A stretch of 64,000 nt of DNA, from assembly GCA_944990035.1 (NCBI GenBank), contig CALYLX010000026.1:434001-498000 (forward strand), given 5' to 3'. Both the position numbers and the translations under genes were made by a program. This document shows positions 10,941 through 21,700 of this stretch, piece by piece. Every line of letters begins with the position of its first letter. Position 1 is the first letter of the stretch. This DNA is from Clitopilus passeckerianus. Lineage: Eukaryota; Basidiomycota; Agaricomycetes; Agaricales; Entolomataceae. The notes under the pieces are model-generated. The model did no database searches. It was not told the origin of the DNA and was given only the letters and a program-made list of their open reading frames with translations.

Positions 10941-12173
10941 ATGGACAAGTGGCGACGTACAGAGGTCGAATGTTTTCCACCACTTCCCACAGAACTCCAC
11001 TTCGAGATTCTTAACCAGCTGAAAGACGACACCCGTACGCTTCTGCGATGTTCGCTAGCGTGTAAATCCTTCCTCGATCATTGCCGACGCGTCTTCTTCG
11101 CTCTCCCAAAAAACCACCTTCTCGTCCGTAACTGGAGAGGTGATGACCGTAGACAAGAGAAACTCGCAGAGCTCATCCTCAAAGGAAACAGTAAACTGGC
11201 GCCATATGTACAGACGATCAAATTCCAACAGGTCGAGCAATACAGTTATCTAACTTATCTTCGCCCTTGCGACTTGAACCAGCAAGTTGGCCTATACACG
11301 GGGCTCCTCACTGGCCTCAGAAACATCGTATTCGAAGGCATCGACTGGAAGTCGCTGAACCAAGATGATTTCTCAGCCTTCTTTCAATCTCTTGGGGGTC
11401 ATCCTCTCACTCTTTCCCTAAACCTCGTCACCTTCCGCACGGGGGAAGACCTCGTACGTTTATGGTCTATCATACCGGTCCTCAAATCGTGCTTCTTCAA
11501 AGAAGTTGAGTATTCTCAAGTATCGAAGACGCAAGCTTGGGATCAGCTCGTGAAGCGATGCGACACGGACCCAGGATATCTCAGCCACTTGCAGGTGCTA
11601 GAACTTCCCGAGGTTGGGTTCTTTCAGCAGGCGCTTTTCGCCGGAAGACTCTTGAAGCATCTGAAATGGAAAGCACTGCACCTCTCCGTTGGGTATGTGT
11701 TGCTGGATAGCGATCCGACGTTCACGAATCACGGTACGTTGATCGTCTCCTCCGTCTGCCGGCTCTTGACTTACGCATCAACCTCCATAGATCTTCCATT
11801 CTCATTCGCGAGTAATGACCGCCTCCGAACGCTAGGAATCAGATTCCATTACGCTCCCTTCACGTCACTCCCTCTCATCCGACTTCGCTATCTTCTTGAC
11901 TCCATAACGTCCAAGGAACTCGTCCAGCTGAAACTCAACATCGTCAGCTGGTGCATGGGTGATAACCCACCGTTTCATTTATTCGACTGGGCGGCGATTG
12001 AGCAGATTATTCTCGATCATCCGAGGTTGGGGACGGCTGTTAACGTTGTTCTGGTGCTCAATGCGGCTGGGCGGTTGGGGGATGAGGAGAAAGCGAAACT
12101 CGTGGCAGATATCAGAAGTAGCTCGCCGAGGATTGTGGCGATGAGACGGTTGGGTATTTCTTTTGAGTTTTAA
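10941..12173 (+). CDS. F-box protein
   Basis: Reads as 410 aa without splicing. The N-terminal F-box begins near residue 12 (FPPLPTELHFEILNQL) and continues through the RCSLACKSFLDHCR segment. The rest has repeated hydrophobic patches typical of the divergent leucine-rich region of agaricomycete F-box proteins. F-box proteins link substrates to SCF ubiquitin ligases through Skp1; the substrate here is unknown. A possible 57-nt intron (11734-11790, GTACGT...CCATAG) lies in frame. Splicing it would give 391 aa and replace a TLIVSSVCRLL stretch; I cannot decide between the two. The ATG is the first in a frame that is closed just upstream. Unrelated in sequence to the F-box gene at 61058-62410. 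Confidence 0.75.
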   Translation: MDKWRRTEVECFPPLPTELHFEILNQLKDDTRTLLRCSLACKSFLDHCRRVFFALPKNHLLVRNWRGDDRRQEKLAELILKGNSKLAPYVQTIKFQQVEQYSYLTYLRPCDLNQQVGLYTGLLTGLRNIVFEGIDWKSLNQDDFSAFFQSLGGHPLTLSLNLVTFRTGEDLVRLWSIIPVLKSCFFKEVEYSQVSKTQAWDQLVKRCDTDPGYLSHLQVLELPEVGFFQQALFAGRLLKHLKWKALHLSVGYVLLDSDPTFTNHGTLIVSSVCRLLTYASTSIDLPFSFASNDRLRTLGIRFHYAPFTSLPLIRLRYLLDSITSKELVQLKLNIVSWCMGDNPPFHLFDWAAIEQIILDHPRLGTAVNVVLVLNAAGRLGDEEKAKLVADIRSSSPRIVAMRRLGISFEF

Positions 12174-13829
12174 CTGTAGACCTTCGTCGTCCTGTAGTCG
12201 TATATGGGTCCTAAAGCAAACTTCTCTATGCTTTCAATTGAAAGCCGACTCTTTCAACTCCGTTTTTTTTGCTGCGAATACGCGCCATGAAAATTTATGT
12301 ACGAGGTTTATCCGTTAAGTGTCATCGTGGTTCGAAACCGCACCTCGGATCTCTCTTCCACGAAACGCATCCGCGGATGGCAGAGTCGATGCTCCTTTCC
12401 CCAGCTCCCTTATCAGGTTGCGCATAAGATAAGCCGACGTTGTTCAAACATGGCGAAAATACTTCGAATTGGAAGCCGTCGCTTTAAACTATCTTTTTTT
12501 CCGGTTGCTGTGAATTCTGGGCAAAAAGATGTTCATTTCCAAGCTGAATTCCATCATCCATCTGGGGTCGAACCCGCAGCCTCTTGGGTATCCGCAATGT
12601 CGCGGTAACCCATATGCAATGGTGTCTATGACACTGGATCGTTCGATGGATCCTCCTGGGTCGTAGGAAAACATTTCGACGGTAAAGTCTGAGCCTAAAG
12701 GTGTATCCATACCTGGCAATCACCTCTTCTCCCAGCCCTCATAGCAAAGAGTGTGAAAGAATCTCCAGTACAGAACGCCAGATGAATCCCCTATCGCTAC
12801 TGACCCGGTTCGAACAGGCGTGTTGGAGAGTAACGTACTATAGTTGGAAGGAGCCGCCTCTGGGCAAAAATATTTTCACAAGACCAGCCGCCATCTGGGT
12901 TCGAACCCGGCGCCTCTTGGATATCTGCAGCGGTGGTGCTGTAACCCATAGGCCATGGCGTTGTACGAGGATTTTTCGGTGGAAATGTTTGTATGATGTG
13001 GGGGCAAGCTTTCTCCGGATTGCACGGAAATATTCCGATGGCATTCTCTGAGCGCAAGATTTGGACACGTATGTGTTAGTCGCGTCTTCTCGGAGCGTGC
13101 AGACGAGAAGGGTGTGAAGAAAGGAGATCCATCCTCTCTATTGCTTATGTCCGTGACCTGATTCGAACAGGCAACTTCTTAAGCTCGAAGCCGTTTTCAA
13201 CTTGATTCCTTCCGCCACCAAGCCCTACGGTACGATGCAGCAGCAAGTTAAGACAGATGGTCTAATTCTTGGGGATTCTGGTATGTTGTGTCTTGGATGG
13301 CTGCTCTTTCCACCTAACTGAGTTTGGGTAGATTGACGAACTATTGGGCTTAACACAAGACGCACCTACGTCATGCTTGCGCGACGACCTCCTTCAACTC
13401 GTCTATCTCTCTCCTCTGAATAGCTTCTCTATTCCACTCGGAACTGGCATATGTACACCTTCTCATTACTCCTGGTGCCCTCTCCTCCGCCAAAAACGCA
13501 GCTTTGTAGCACCTCAACCAACCTTTTTTGATGCCCTGACTTGACGCTTTCACCTGCCCTCCTTGACGATTCCTTCACGGAACCACGCATATATCCCTCC
13601 TATACGTGACCTATGTCAGATGGCGCCATTCTTCTACCTTCCAGATCTTGGGTCATCTGTATAGTCGTCGCCTACCATAGACGCGACGCCATCACGGTCT
13701 TCATTGCTCCGCCTGCCGCTACTTGAATAGCTACCTTCCTTGCTGGCACTTCTACCCCTTCCGTCTACCAGCCTCTTGGACCTCCTGGGCGCCACTCATT
13801 TCGCGAAGTTCTCCTCCAACGAAGTCGCT
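12174..13829. other. Region between the F-box gene and the repeat array
   Basis: It holds the SINE-like copies at 12551-13240. Outside these no gene can be supported; open frames at 12297-12723 and 12701-13068 on both strands overlap the SINE copies. Confidence 0.4.
12551..13240 (-). repeat. tRNA-derived SINE-like copies (three)
   Basis: On the minus strand three segments carry split Pol III promoter elements. The first has A-box-like TGCATATGGGTTACCGC and B-box GGGTTCGACCCC (about 12564-12622). The second has TGGCCTATGGGTTACAGC and GGTTCGAACCC (about 12898-12965). The third has TTGGTGGCGGAAGG and a CTGTTCGAATCAGG B-box (about 13158-13232). The first two share flanking sequence (CCAAGAGGC before the B-box) and are paralogous. 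The cloverleafs are imperfect, so I call tRNA-derived repeats rather than tRNA genes. Confidence 0.5.
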
Positions 13830-15760
13830 TAAGATTGCCGCCATGAAGAAGCTAGAAGGATGGATGATTGATGGCCGAGGAGAACGACGAATGTTCGCGC
13901 AGAGGGGATCTCTTACCGAGGAAGACGATTCCTCCCCGTACTGCGGCACGACATCGACGACGACCCCTTCCTCCTCTATCTCGTCATCCTCCTTCACCTC
14001 CCACAACGACCACGATGGCAGAGTAGCCTCGTCACCATTTCAGGAGAAGCAGACTCGTATTGAAGGTCCTTCAGGAAAGTTGCGGGGCGAAGAAGATTGG
14101 GTGGTGCTGGTCGAGGGAGAGTTTGGTCGAAGCCGAAAGAGAGGACGAGGAGAAGACAGCCTTTCCGCAAGATCTTTCCTCTGATGAAGGTGCTCAATAT
14201 CGGGACGATGAAGAGGTTGGACAGCCTGGTTTCTGGGGGAGGAAGAGCGTCCCGAGGTCGGCGGGGGGAGGATGTTGACGAGGATAATGAGACTGCTTGT
14301 GGAGCGTGATATGGTGAGCGTCACTGCGGAATGATTTCCCTCGGTCATCACGCTACCGCCACGCACCACGGACACCGAACGAAACTCGGATTATGCCCAT
14401 CCGAACCCGCCCATCCCTCAACATATCGCACTATGTCAGCCTCTCTCGCGACGTTTATCTCGTGACGGAGAATGAATGAGGGTTGAAGGAATGATGAATG
14501 CTTGGAGGACTACGCATCCACCCCGTATTGCCCATATCATTGCCAAAGACGGCGGCTTCCACATCGATCTCGCCACCCTCCACAATGTCACATAACGACC
14601 ACGACCGCTGAGCAGACCAAAGTCGTTATCCTTCCTCTTCTCCATCGTTCGCCATGTTGGAGACCCTATCCAGACGACGGTCGACTCTTCTTATAACGAA
14701 GCACTTCTGAAGGATTGAGAGACGGAGAAGAGGGTTGGTTGGTCCTCCTGGTCGAGGGAGGGTGTGGTGGTGTGGGGACATTGAAGTCGGAAGAGAGGGA
14801 GGAGGGGCGGAGACGAGACGAGACGAGAGGGGGAGCGGATGTTGAGAGCCGAGGTTACCTGGTTCAATGTCGCCCTCAACGGGACTAGACATTCTTTCAC
14901 TCCAACTGGATTCATCACCTCCATTTCCCGTCCCCATGAGTGTGGTTAGGCTCGTTCTCGTATACCCATCCTGCCGATAGCGAATCACTTTCCATCCCTG
15001 GACCTTCACTTCCCTTGGGATTCCATCTCGACTTCTACGCCCAAGGCGCATCTCACCATCATTAGTCCTCCATCTCCACCCAACGCTCCTCAATCTGTCG
15101 TGGTCTCATATGAGCTTCAACCTGAACGACACTCGAACCGCCTCTACCCAGACATCCCTTACCGTCATCTCGTCTGGTCAGAGGTACATCTCACGAGACG
15201 TAATCTTGGGAGGATGGACAAATTCAGGTCGAGTGTTCAATGATGAACGCTGGTGCAAATAGTAAACAAGCTGTCCACGAATACCCTCGCGTGCCGGAGA
15301 TGATCATACCCTCCACGTTACGTCGCCACCATACCCAATCTTACACCATAACCACGACCGCAGTGTACTCCCGCCATTTACACCTCGTTACCCCTTCTCG
15401 ATCCCATCACTCGCCGTATTGGTGGCCATATCCTGGTGATGGTAGACTCTTTTCACGAAGCTCCTTTGGGAGGATTGGGAGGCAAAGAAGACGATTAGGT
15501 GGTTCTGGTCGAGGGAGGATTCGGTTGGAGATTAAGGCGACGGAACGGAGGACGAGGGAGGGGAGGGAAAGGGAAGGGGAATTCGTCAACCGGCGTGCGG
15601 GATATTCACTATCAAGCAAGATGGCTTTGCCTGGGCCAGTCCCGGCGCTCTAAACGGGACTCGGCTTTCGTTTTCCCTTCCTAAACGCATCATCCCCACT
15701 ACACGTCGCCAGTGGTGTGGTCATCGTCGCTCTCGTATATCCATCCCTCCCAGATTCAAC
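13830..15760. repeat. Array of three degenerate tandem repeats
   Basis: Three copies of a unit spaced about 640-760 bp apart share the phrase ctggtcgaggga (near 14109, 14749 and 15506). Around it they share alignable sequence with readable fragments such as GEEDWVVLVEGEFG in the first copy. The reading frame is broken between copies, and open frames occur on both strands. This looks like a decayed, locally amplified gene or gene fragment; the original product is not recognised. Confidence 0.45.
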
Positions 15761-16264
15761 ATACCTGTTTCTGCACCCCTCGGCTTCGCTCTCATTTCGT
15801 CGTAACCTCTACGCCCAAGGCCAAACTCAGGGTCATGAAATCTCAGCCTTCGCCCAGTCCTTCTTCCTCTCTTCGCTGCTTGAGGTCATCCGGCCATCAC
15901 TACCACATTCATGAAAGCATTTATCTGCGTGGCTCGGTGCCCTTAGTGGAGACGCATGCGTTGATGGGGCGTGAGAAAGTTCATCTAACGAAGGTATGTT
16001 CGCCCTCTCCTACTCGACCTAGAAGAGTTAGTAATGGATATACCCCAGGTATGAAATGGCATGAGTTCGACTGGATCTCCATCGATATGGACTTCGCTGC
16101 TGTATACCAATTCCCATGTTCATTCGTCGGGTCTATCTTGTAATATTCAAGTTCATTCATGTAATGTCCTTACACCAATTCATCATGGTCCATCTTTCAT
16201 TGACATGAACATGCGCTCAATTGTGTGCAATCACTTGGTCGCCATCCGAGGATATAGTCCGATT
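15761..16264. other. Intergenic, nothing recognised
   Basis: Open frames at 15712-16143 and 16061-16435 (+) show no domain. The second runs antisense into the knottin-like gene and its repeat. Confidence 0.35.
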
Positions 16265-16361
16265 GAAGATCAAAACTACTATCAGTCAAAATACGTCAAT
16301 CCACAGATCAGTGCTCAGATGCACACAGTTCGCCGTAGTAGACTCTCGAACGTGCGTTCAC

Positions 16362-16694
16362 TCAGGCAGAAGCGGGTACTGGTCCCTGCTTGCAACGCTG
16401 TTAGACCCGAAGTTAGTAGTGCTCTCTATATCTAGACAACGTTCTCTTACGCCGAGTGGGCTGCAGTAGCAACCGGGTTTGGCATTGCAATCGCCATGGA
16501 TTTGGCAGGGGAAATCTAGACAACTAGCAGCTACGCAGTATTTGAGTCAAGAACTGAATAGGTTGGCGAATGGCGAGTGACATACTAGGTCTCTCCAGAG
16601 AACTGTGAGGCAATTCAGATGCCAGTGGTTTAGCCATTGTGGCACCGATCATTAGGTTGACGGCGATGAGAAGAGTTGCGGTTGTGAACTTCAT
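16362..16694 (-). CDS. Secreted six-cysteine knottin-like peptide (copy A)
   Basis: Three exons on the minus strand: 16694-16586, 16530-16451 and 16397-16362, with introns of 55 and 53 nt (GTATGT...CGTAG; GTAAGAG...TAACAG); 74 aa. Residues 1-21 form a signal peptide (MKFTTATLLIAVNLMIGATM-A), followed by a short propeptide-like segment containing LPHSSLERP. The mature core has six cysteines at 40, 45, 51, 57, 59 and 65, spacing C-x4-C-x5-C-x5-C-x1-C-x5-C, with the central GDCNAKPGCYCSPLGRC. The order with a C-x-C followed five residues later by the last cysteine is that of inhibitor-cystine-knot peptides such as squash inhibitors (C-x6-C-x5-C-x3-C-x1-C-x5-C). Exon 3 supplies the sixth cysteine, which argues for the splice model. 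Target unknown; protease inhibitor, defence peptide or effector are possibilities. Confidence 0.75.
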
Positions 16695-16744
16695 TTCAGG
16701 CTACTTGTGAGGAGGGAGGATGAAGGGACCATGGTATTCGCCGT

Positions 16745-16751
16745 CTTTTAA
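16745..16751 (-). promoter_or_regulatory. TATA-like element of knottin-like copy A
   Basis: GGTTAAAAG on the minus strand about 51-57 bp upstream of the ATG at 16694. Copies B and C have GGTTTAAAAGG-type sequences at a similar distance. Confidence 0.5.
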
Positions 16752-17164
16752 CCTTTTCGTGTTCTGATTCGCCTAACGAGGTGATCCTCGTGAGATTTGT
16801 TCAATCAAGGCCAAGAAATTACGCAGAGGCTAAATGGGAGCTGAGTAACCCAGAACGAATCATCTGAACTGAAATTTGACCTGGATGATTTTCGGTGACA
16901 GTTGACAGAAGAGTGAGGTATGGTAACTGTCATAGAGACTCCGCACTCTCTAATCAACCCAGATTTCTGCCTATCGTTCACTGAAGGTAGATTGACCTTG
17001 GTATACTCGTATTGTGAATTACTTGAGCCCATAAATGTAACTTGAATTGAATATCAAAACTACTATCAGTCATAATATGTTTAGCCTCCTGTCGGTGCTG
17101 AGTTACACATTTCTCCCGGTGAAGATGTTCAAACGTGCGGATGGACATCCTGGGTGAGTCCTAA

Positions 17165-17467
17165 TCAGCCCTGCTGGCAATACTGGGTTGCATGAAGTCA
17201 GTAGTGCGCTCTATATATGAAGAATTTTCTCTTACGCCGATGGGACCACAGAAGCAGCCAGGTTTAGCATTGCAATCAGCGTGTATTTGGCAGGGGAAAC
17301 TCAGGCAACTAGCCGCTATGAATAATGTCAGTCAAGAAACTGTATAGGTTGGCGAATGGATTACCGGGTCTCTCCAAGGAACTATGAGGCAGGCCAGCTG
17401 GCTTAGCCACTGCGGTGCCGATCATCATGTTGGTGAGGATGAGGAGAGATGCGGTCGTGAGCTTCAT
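17165..17467 (-). CDS. Secreted six-cysteine knottin-like peptide (copy B)
   Basis: Three exons: 17467-17365, 17315-17236 and 17182-17165; intron 2 is 53 nt, as in copy A; 66 aa. The signal peptide is MKLTTASLLILTNMMIGTAVA, then LPHSSLERP as in copy A. Cysteines lie at 38, 43, 49, 55, 57 and 63 with exactly the copy A spacing; the last loop reads CFCGPIGYCQQG and ends three residues after the final cysteine. That CGPxGxC ending resembles the C-terminus of squash-type trypsin inhibitors. Substitutions between A and B avoid the cysteines and the NAKPGC motif, as expected if the fold is maintained. The C-terminal exon encodes only five residues, so automatic gene finders would probably miss it. 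Confidence 0.75.
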
Positions 17468-17519
17468 TTCGTGCTATTTGGGCGGATCCAAGATGACGGG
17501 GAACGTTATATTCTTCGCC

Positions 17520-17527
17520 CTTTTAAA
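17520..17527 (-). promoter_or_regulatory. TATA-like element of knottin-like copy B
   Basis: GGTTTAAAAGGG on the minus strand, about 53-60 bp upstream of the ATG at 17467, conserved with copies A and C. Confidence 0.5.
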
Positions 17528-17760
17528 CCATCTACCATAACCCTCGTAGGATTTGCCCAATCAACCCCAAGGGCTCACACAGAGGCTGCATAGGAGCTGA
17601 GTAACAGAGAACGAACCATCTCAGCAGAAATTTGAATGAAATTATTTTCATTAACACTTGACAGAAAAGTGCGGTATGGCAGCTGTCGTAGGCGCTCCGC
17701 ATTCCATGATCAACCGGGTATTTGCCTATCTGCTGATAATGATTAGTAGAGCGCTAACTG

Positions 17761-18696
17761 TAAGTCGAAATCTACAGGGAAAATAAATATGGCGCCTGTT
17801 ACTACTAGGATAGGTATTTACCGCCGCAAGTCCTCGATTTCCATCTCTCAAGACGAACTCAACGTTCCATACCTCAAACTTTGTCCGTCCACGCGGTACG
17901 ATATCATCGAAGCTACCCGAGATGACTAGTGACTCTCAAATCACGGCAAGGACTCGTGACATCACTCATGAGTCGGCCACAGAACACCGAGAATTCACTC
18001 ACGGCTTGATTGAACAGAAGATATTGCGCTTGGCATTTCTTCGTTTATTGGTCGATCAGACAAAAGTCAAAATTGACATATCCGATAGCATCTCATACGC
18101 GGTATCGTACCTCCATTTGCGTAGAACGTCTTACTAAACCGGACCGGATCTTCAACATGTCCCAGATACTAGTATCTTACGGAGAGGTTCAGATCCGGTA
18201 GAATAAGGATGATGATCTCGCCCGTAACGATCGATGGACAACAACTTGGCAACAGGAATATTGGGTACGGCTTTACGATATCACGCCGAACGGTAATCAG
18301 CATTTTTGACGACTAGCTGTATTTACATAACATGATTACCCTGGTAATTCCCTAGACTAAATCGTGATGAATTGTCTCACTTGCTTCAACTTAGGCAGGT
18401 TTGTGGGGCGAAATGCGTATTCGCCGGAAAAGGTCGTGATTCGCCGGGATCCACAGATTTCTCTCTTTCTTGAGCCGTGGAGAGACGATTCTTGAAGCAA
18501 TAGGTTGTAGGAACTGGAAAGAATGTTGACTAGGAAGCGAACCGAAATGGTTAGGATGGCTGCCCGGTGCCGTACAGGACAGCGAGAATGCTGCTAGAAG
18601 TGCCATCTCTACTCCCTGACCTAACGACTTCCTATCGCATTGTTTGTTTCCCGTTCCAGCGATTAACGGCGAGGCGCATTAGGTCGTCTCTTCTGG
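17761..18696. other. Intergenic, nothing firmly recognised
   Basis: A 71-codon minus frame (18391-18606) starts with a hydrophobic stretch MALLAAFSLSC that could be a signal peptide, but no splice structure or paralogue supports it. A 71-codon plus frame at 17922-18137 has no features. Confidence 0.35.
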
Positions 18697-18704
18697 TATA
18701 AAAG
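18697..18704 (+). promoter_or_regulatory. TATA box of the beta-trefoil-like gene
   Basis: TATAAAAG 52-59 bp upstream of the ATG at 18756. Confidence 0.6.
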
Positions 18705-18755
18705 GCACCTCAATTTTGCGATTGATACCCAGTCGCCTTCAATCTACCCTCAGAA

Positions 18756-19483
18756 ATGAAGTTCTTTACTACTTCGTCTCTTCTACTCGGACTCAGCATC
18801 GTGTCTACTGCCGTCATGGAGGCCGTTGCTAGTAAGTGACATTCATTGCACTTTGAACGCAGGTCTCTGAGCTGAGGTTATCAATTTAGAGGCGCCTTGG
18901 GTTGGAGATTATAACATCGTCAGCCGAAATAAAGGGCCTGCCGGAAACAGGCTCGCAGTCACATACAATGGGGTAGGCAAGGCGGTCACCGTTACCCCGT
19001 TTCATAGCTTCCAGAACCAAACTGTAAGCTTTCCACTTAAGCGATGTCCGGTGGGAGGCTGGCTCACTGTGAACCTTATAGTGGTCGGTTGTGGATATCT
19101 CGACCTCGGAGAAGCGGTATATATACCCGGCCTTCCATCACTATCAGGCAACTGCGTGGGGTAACGCAGAGGTTAGCATCAACGACTTGATGGATAATGG
19201 TGTTCTTGATACTCGTCGTGGCACTTTCTGGACGATTGCCACTAATGGTGGCAAGAAGGACGAGCCGTTCTACAGGTAATGTTGACTGTATTCCACTTGC
19301 TGTACCCGATTCTCAATTGATCTTGGTTCGGATTATAGGGTTTACCTTATGGATGGGGAGACGCCTAGGTACTGGGGACTCACTAAGGCTACTGCTGGGC
19401 AAAATGTGAAACTGCAACAGGACGATAAGACCGAAACGCAGGATTGGATCTTTCATTTAAATGGGGCGCCTTGGAAGGATTAA
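18756..19483 (+). CDS. Secreted beta-trefoil-like (ricin B / fungal inhibitor fold) protein
   Basis: Four exons: 18756-18831, 18890-19023, 19082-19275 and 19339-19483, with introns of 58-63 nt; 182 aa. Exon 1 is a signal peptide (MKFFTTSSLLLGLSIVSTAV...). The mature protein begins APWVGDYNIVSRNKGPAGN, then shows alternating strands and turns. It ends with YWGLTKATAGQNVKL, then TETQDWIFHLNG, a pattern like the QxW-type repeats of ricin-B lectins and of the mushroom trefoil protease inhibitors (mycocypins, cospin-like). I count three trefoil-like segments but cannot assign lectin against inhibitor from sequence alone. There are no cysteines in the mature part that I can see. The neighbouring secreted knottin-like genes make this a cluster of small secreted proteins. 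Confidence 0.6.
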
Positions 19484-20229
19484 AGGTTCGTACCTGGGAG
19501 AATATAGCTTTAGTATTCGCTACTACAGTGTATACTTTCCATGTTTATTTTTTATATCAGAGAATAATATGTAGACACTGCTTAAAGCTCGATAGTTGGT
19601 TTCGCTTGAAGAACTGACGGACGAAAGGCTGCGTGATGGAGAGGAAGGTTTGATTATGTAAGTGCCTGGCCTTTTAATTGTGTCGTCCATGTTTCCTGGT
19701 CCCCTTGATGAACATTTTCACTGACAAGCTCGGGTACTGCAAGCACCAGTTTTCCGGCAACCAGAGGTATGTTATGACTATACTATGGCCTCCCTGTATC
19801 TGACGCGTCTGCAGCTTGACCTACCTGCGACAAATCTGCGAGGAGATATTTACCCCAACATTCTCGACACCCATGCCAACTTGCTTTCGTCTTTCCTCCA
19901 TCGCTTCAGACGTTGATATCTGAAGTAACGCTGCTGGGAATAGTAAAAACCTTGATGCGGACTGCCACCACCCTCTGCATTCCCGTCGAGTCTTGGTCGG
20001 CCATACTTCACTGACGTCAGCGGTCGCTGCCACTGAATCCATGAGGCTCTCCAAACACCCTAACCGTCGCCCACGCCCACACCTATCGCTCAAGTTACCG
20101 CCAATCTGTCAAGTTCTGGACCTTCTCCTCCCCACTTGCGTGCCTATACGAGGAAATGGGTCCACGAAACCATGGAATGATGCTGCAACAGCGACGCTCC
20201 GCCTCCACGCTGTTGGTCGTTAGACGGCT
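19484..20229. other. Intergenic, nothing recognised
   Basis: 3' flank of the trefoil-like gene and overlapping short frames on both strands (19821-20223) without features. Confidence 0.35.
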
Positions 20230-21700
20230 CGACCAGGAGAGCTGGCCTGACCGGAGCGGAAGTTGACGAAGATGGGGTGAAGATGGACAGAGAAGGCGCT
20301 GACTGCGAGCAGATGGAGGAGAAGACGCGAAACAGTGTGTCGGATGCTATCGCGGGAGATGACCCAGGCACCTGCCTCTCCTCCACCTCCTCCACCTCCT
20401 TCTCTCTGCTGGCCATACCCCATTCCGCTTCCCTACGGTATGCGCATACATCCCCGCTGGGCAGGTCTTCCTCCCGCCAAAAGTCTGCGGCCCTCCTATT
20501 CCTCGCAACTCCCACAAACGTCCCCCATCTTCACCCTCGAATCGAACCAAAGCCATCGCTCCTCTATTCCTTTCAATACCCACTGCGTTGTTACTACTAC
20601 ATCTAGCGCCGCCACTATGCTGGCCTCCCCGGAAGTCGCATCAGGGAACATCCTCCACAGACATGTACGGGAATCGAACATCATCTTCCTTACCTCGAGG
20701 ATGGACATCATGACCTACTCCTCCTGGGTTATCGATGAAGACTGTGGCGTGGAAGGGGCGGAGAAGGAATGGAGAAGCACCGGTTGCCGGCAGTTGGAAG
20801 GGGAGACGTGAAATGAAAGCCGAACGCCGTCGCAGGAGACATCCCCAGGTATCCAAGATCTCCACATCCGACATCCCATCGACATCAGACCTCCCTCTGT
20901 GCCTCTATCCCACGCCCCATCTCCCTTCTCTATGTCGTTTCATAAACCCCAGCCTGACTGGTCTCCCTTCCACCAAGCATCTACGGCTCTCATTTCTCGC
21001 AAGCCCCACAAATATTCCCTAGCTTCACCCCCGAATCGAATTAACGCCAAACCCGGTCTATTCCTACCAGATCGTCGCTCAACTCCCACCTGCACGCCTA
21101 GCGCCAAGCATGCCTGCCTCTACGATAACATGAACAGACCCTCTTCGGAAGTCGCATCAAGGAACGCCCACCACAGATCATCTATGGGAATCGAACGCCT
21201 TCCTGTACTCGAGGACGGACACCATAGCCTACTCGTGCAGTCATTGTCCAAAGACGTGGGGTTGTCGGTGAAGAACATGGCGGGGAAGTGGACGAAGAAG
21301 GAACGGACGTTGATGGCGAAGTGCTGGTTCGGTAGCTGGAGGGGAAGATGCGGAATGAGAGGTGGACGCCGTCTCTGGAGAATTTCCCGGATATCCAAGA
21401 TCCCCATAACTCATCGACCATCCTCTCTCCCCCTCTACCCGTACTACTCCTCCATCTTGCTTCGCATTGGCGTTCGCATACGTCCCTGCTTGATGGGCCT
21501 TCCTTCCACCTACCATCCAAGCTGATGACGCCCTTACATTCATCGCAATCCTCGAAATTCCCCTCCCACCTTCGACCTCAAACCAATACAAATCGTTCCC
21601 GGCCCGGCCTTCGCTGCGACCACCATATTTTCCACCACGTACCACCCGCACGACCTCCCGAGTCTCGCATTCATCAAGCACTCGCCTCCTAACTTCCACC
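20230..21700. repeat. Second array of degenerate tandem repeats
   Basis: Three diverged units of about 450-520 bp start near 20230, 20740 and 21260. Shared landmarks are ctctcatttctcgcaagccc and the looser ctcctattcctcgcaactcc; the phrase cggaagtcgcatca(a/g)gga(a/c) in units 1 and 2; and gaca-tccccaggtatccaagatc against tttcccggatatccaagatc. Open frames exist on both strands but shift between units, so this is best read as decayed duplicated coding DNA. No domain recognised. Confidence 0.45.

Larger units (their letters stand above)
16265..17760. repeat. Tandem duplication carrying the two knottin-like genes
   Basis: Unit A (about 16265-17040) and unit B (about 17047-17760) align over their full length. 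Landmarks: atcaaaactactatcagtca at 16269 and 17052; the genes themselves; and the upstream DNA at 16800-16980 against 17545-17735 (gggagctgagtaac against aggagctgagtaac, gacagaagagtgaggtatgg against gacagaaaagtgcggtatgg). The unit of about 0.75 kb holds one gene with promoter. Confidence 0.75.

Noticed and set aside
12890..12970. Possible minus-strand tRNA (CGCCAT and ATGGCG ends can pair)
   Set aside because: T-stem has mismatches, and a paralogous copy with different ends lies 330 bp away, so a repeat is more likely.
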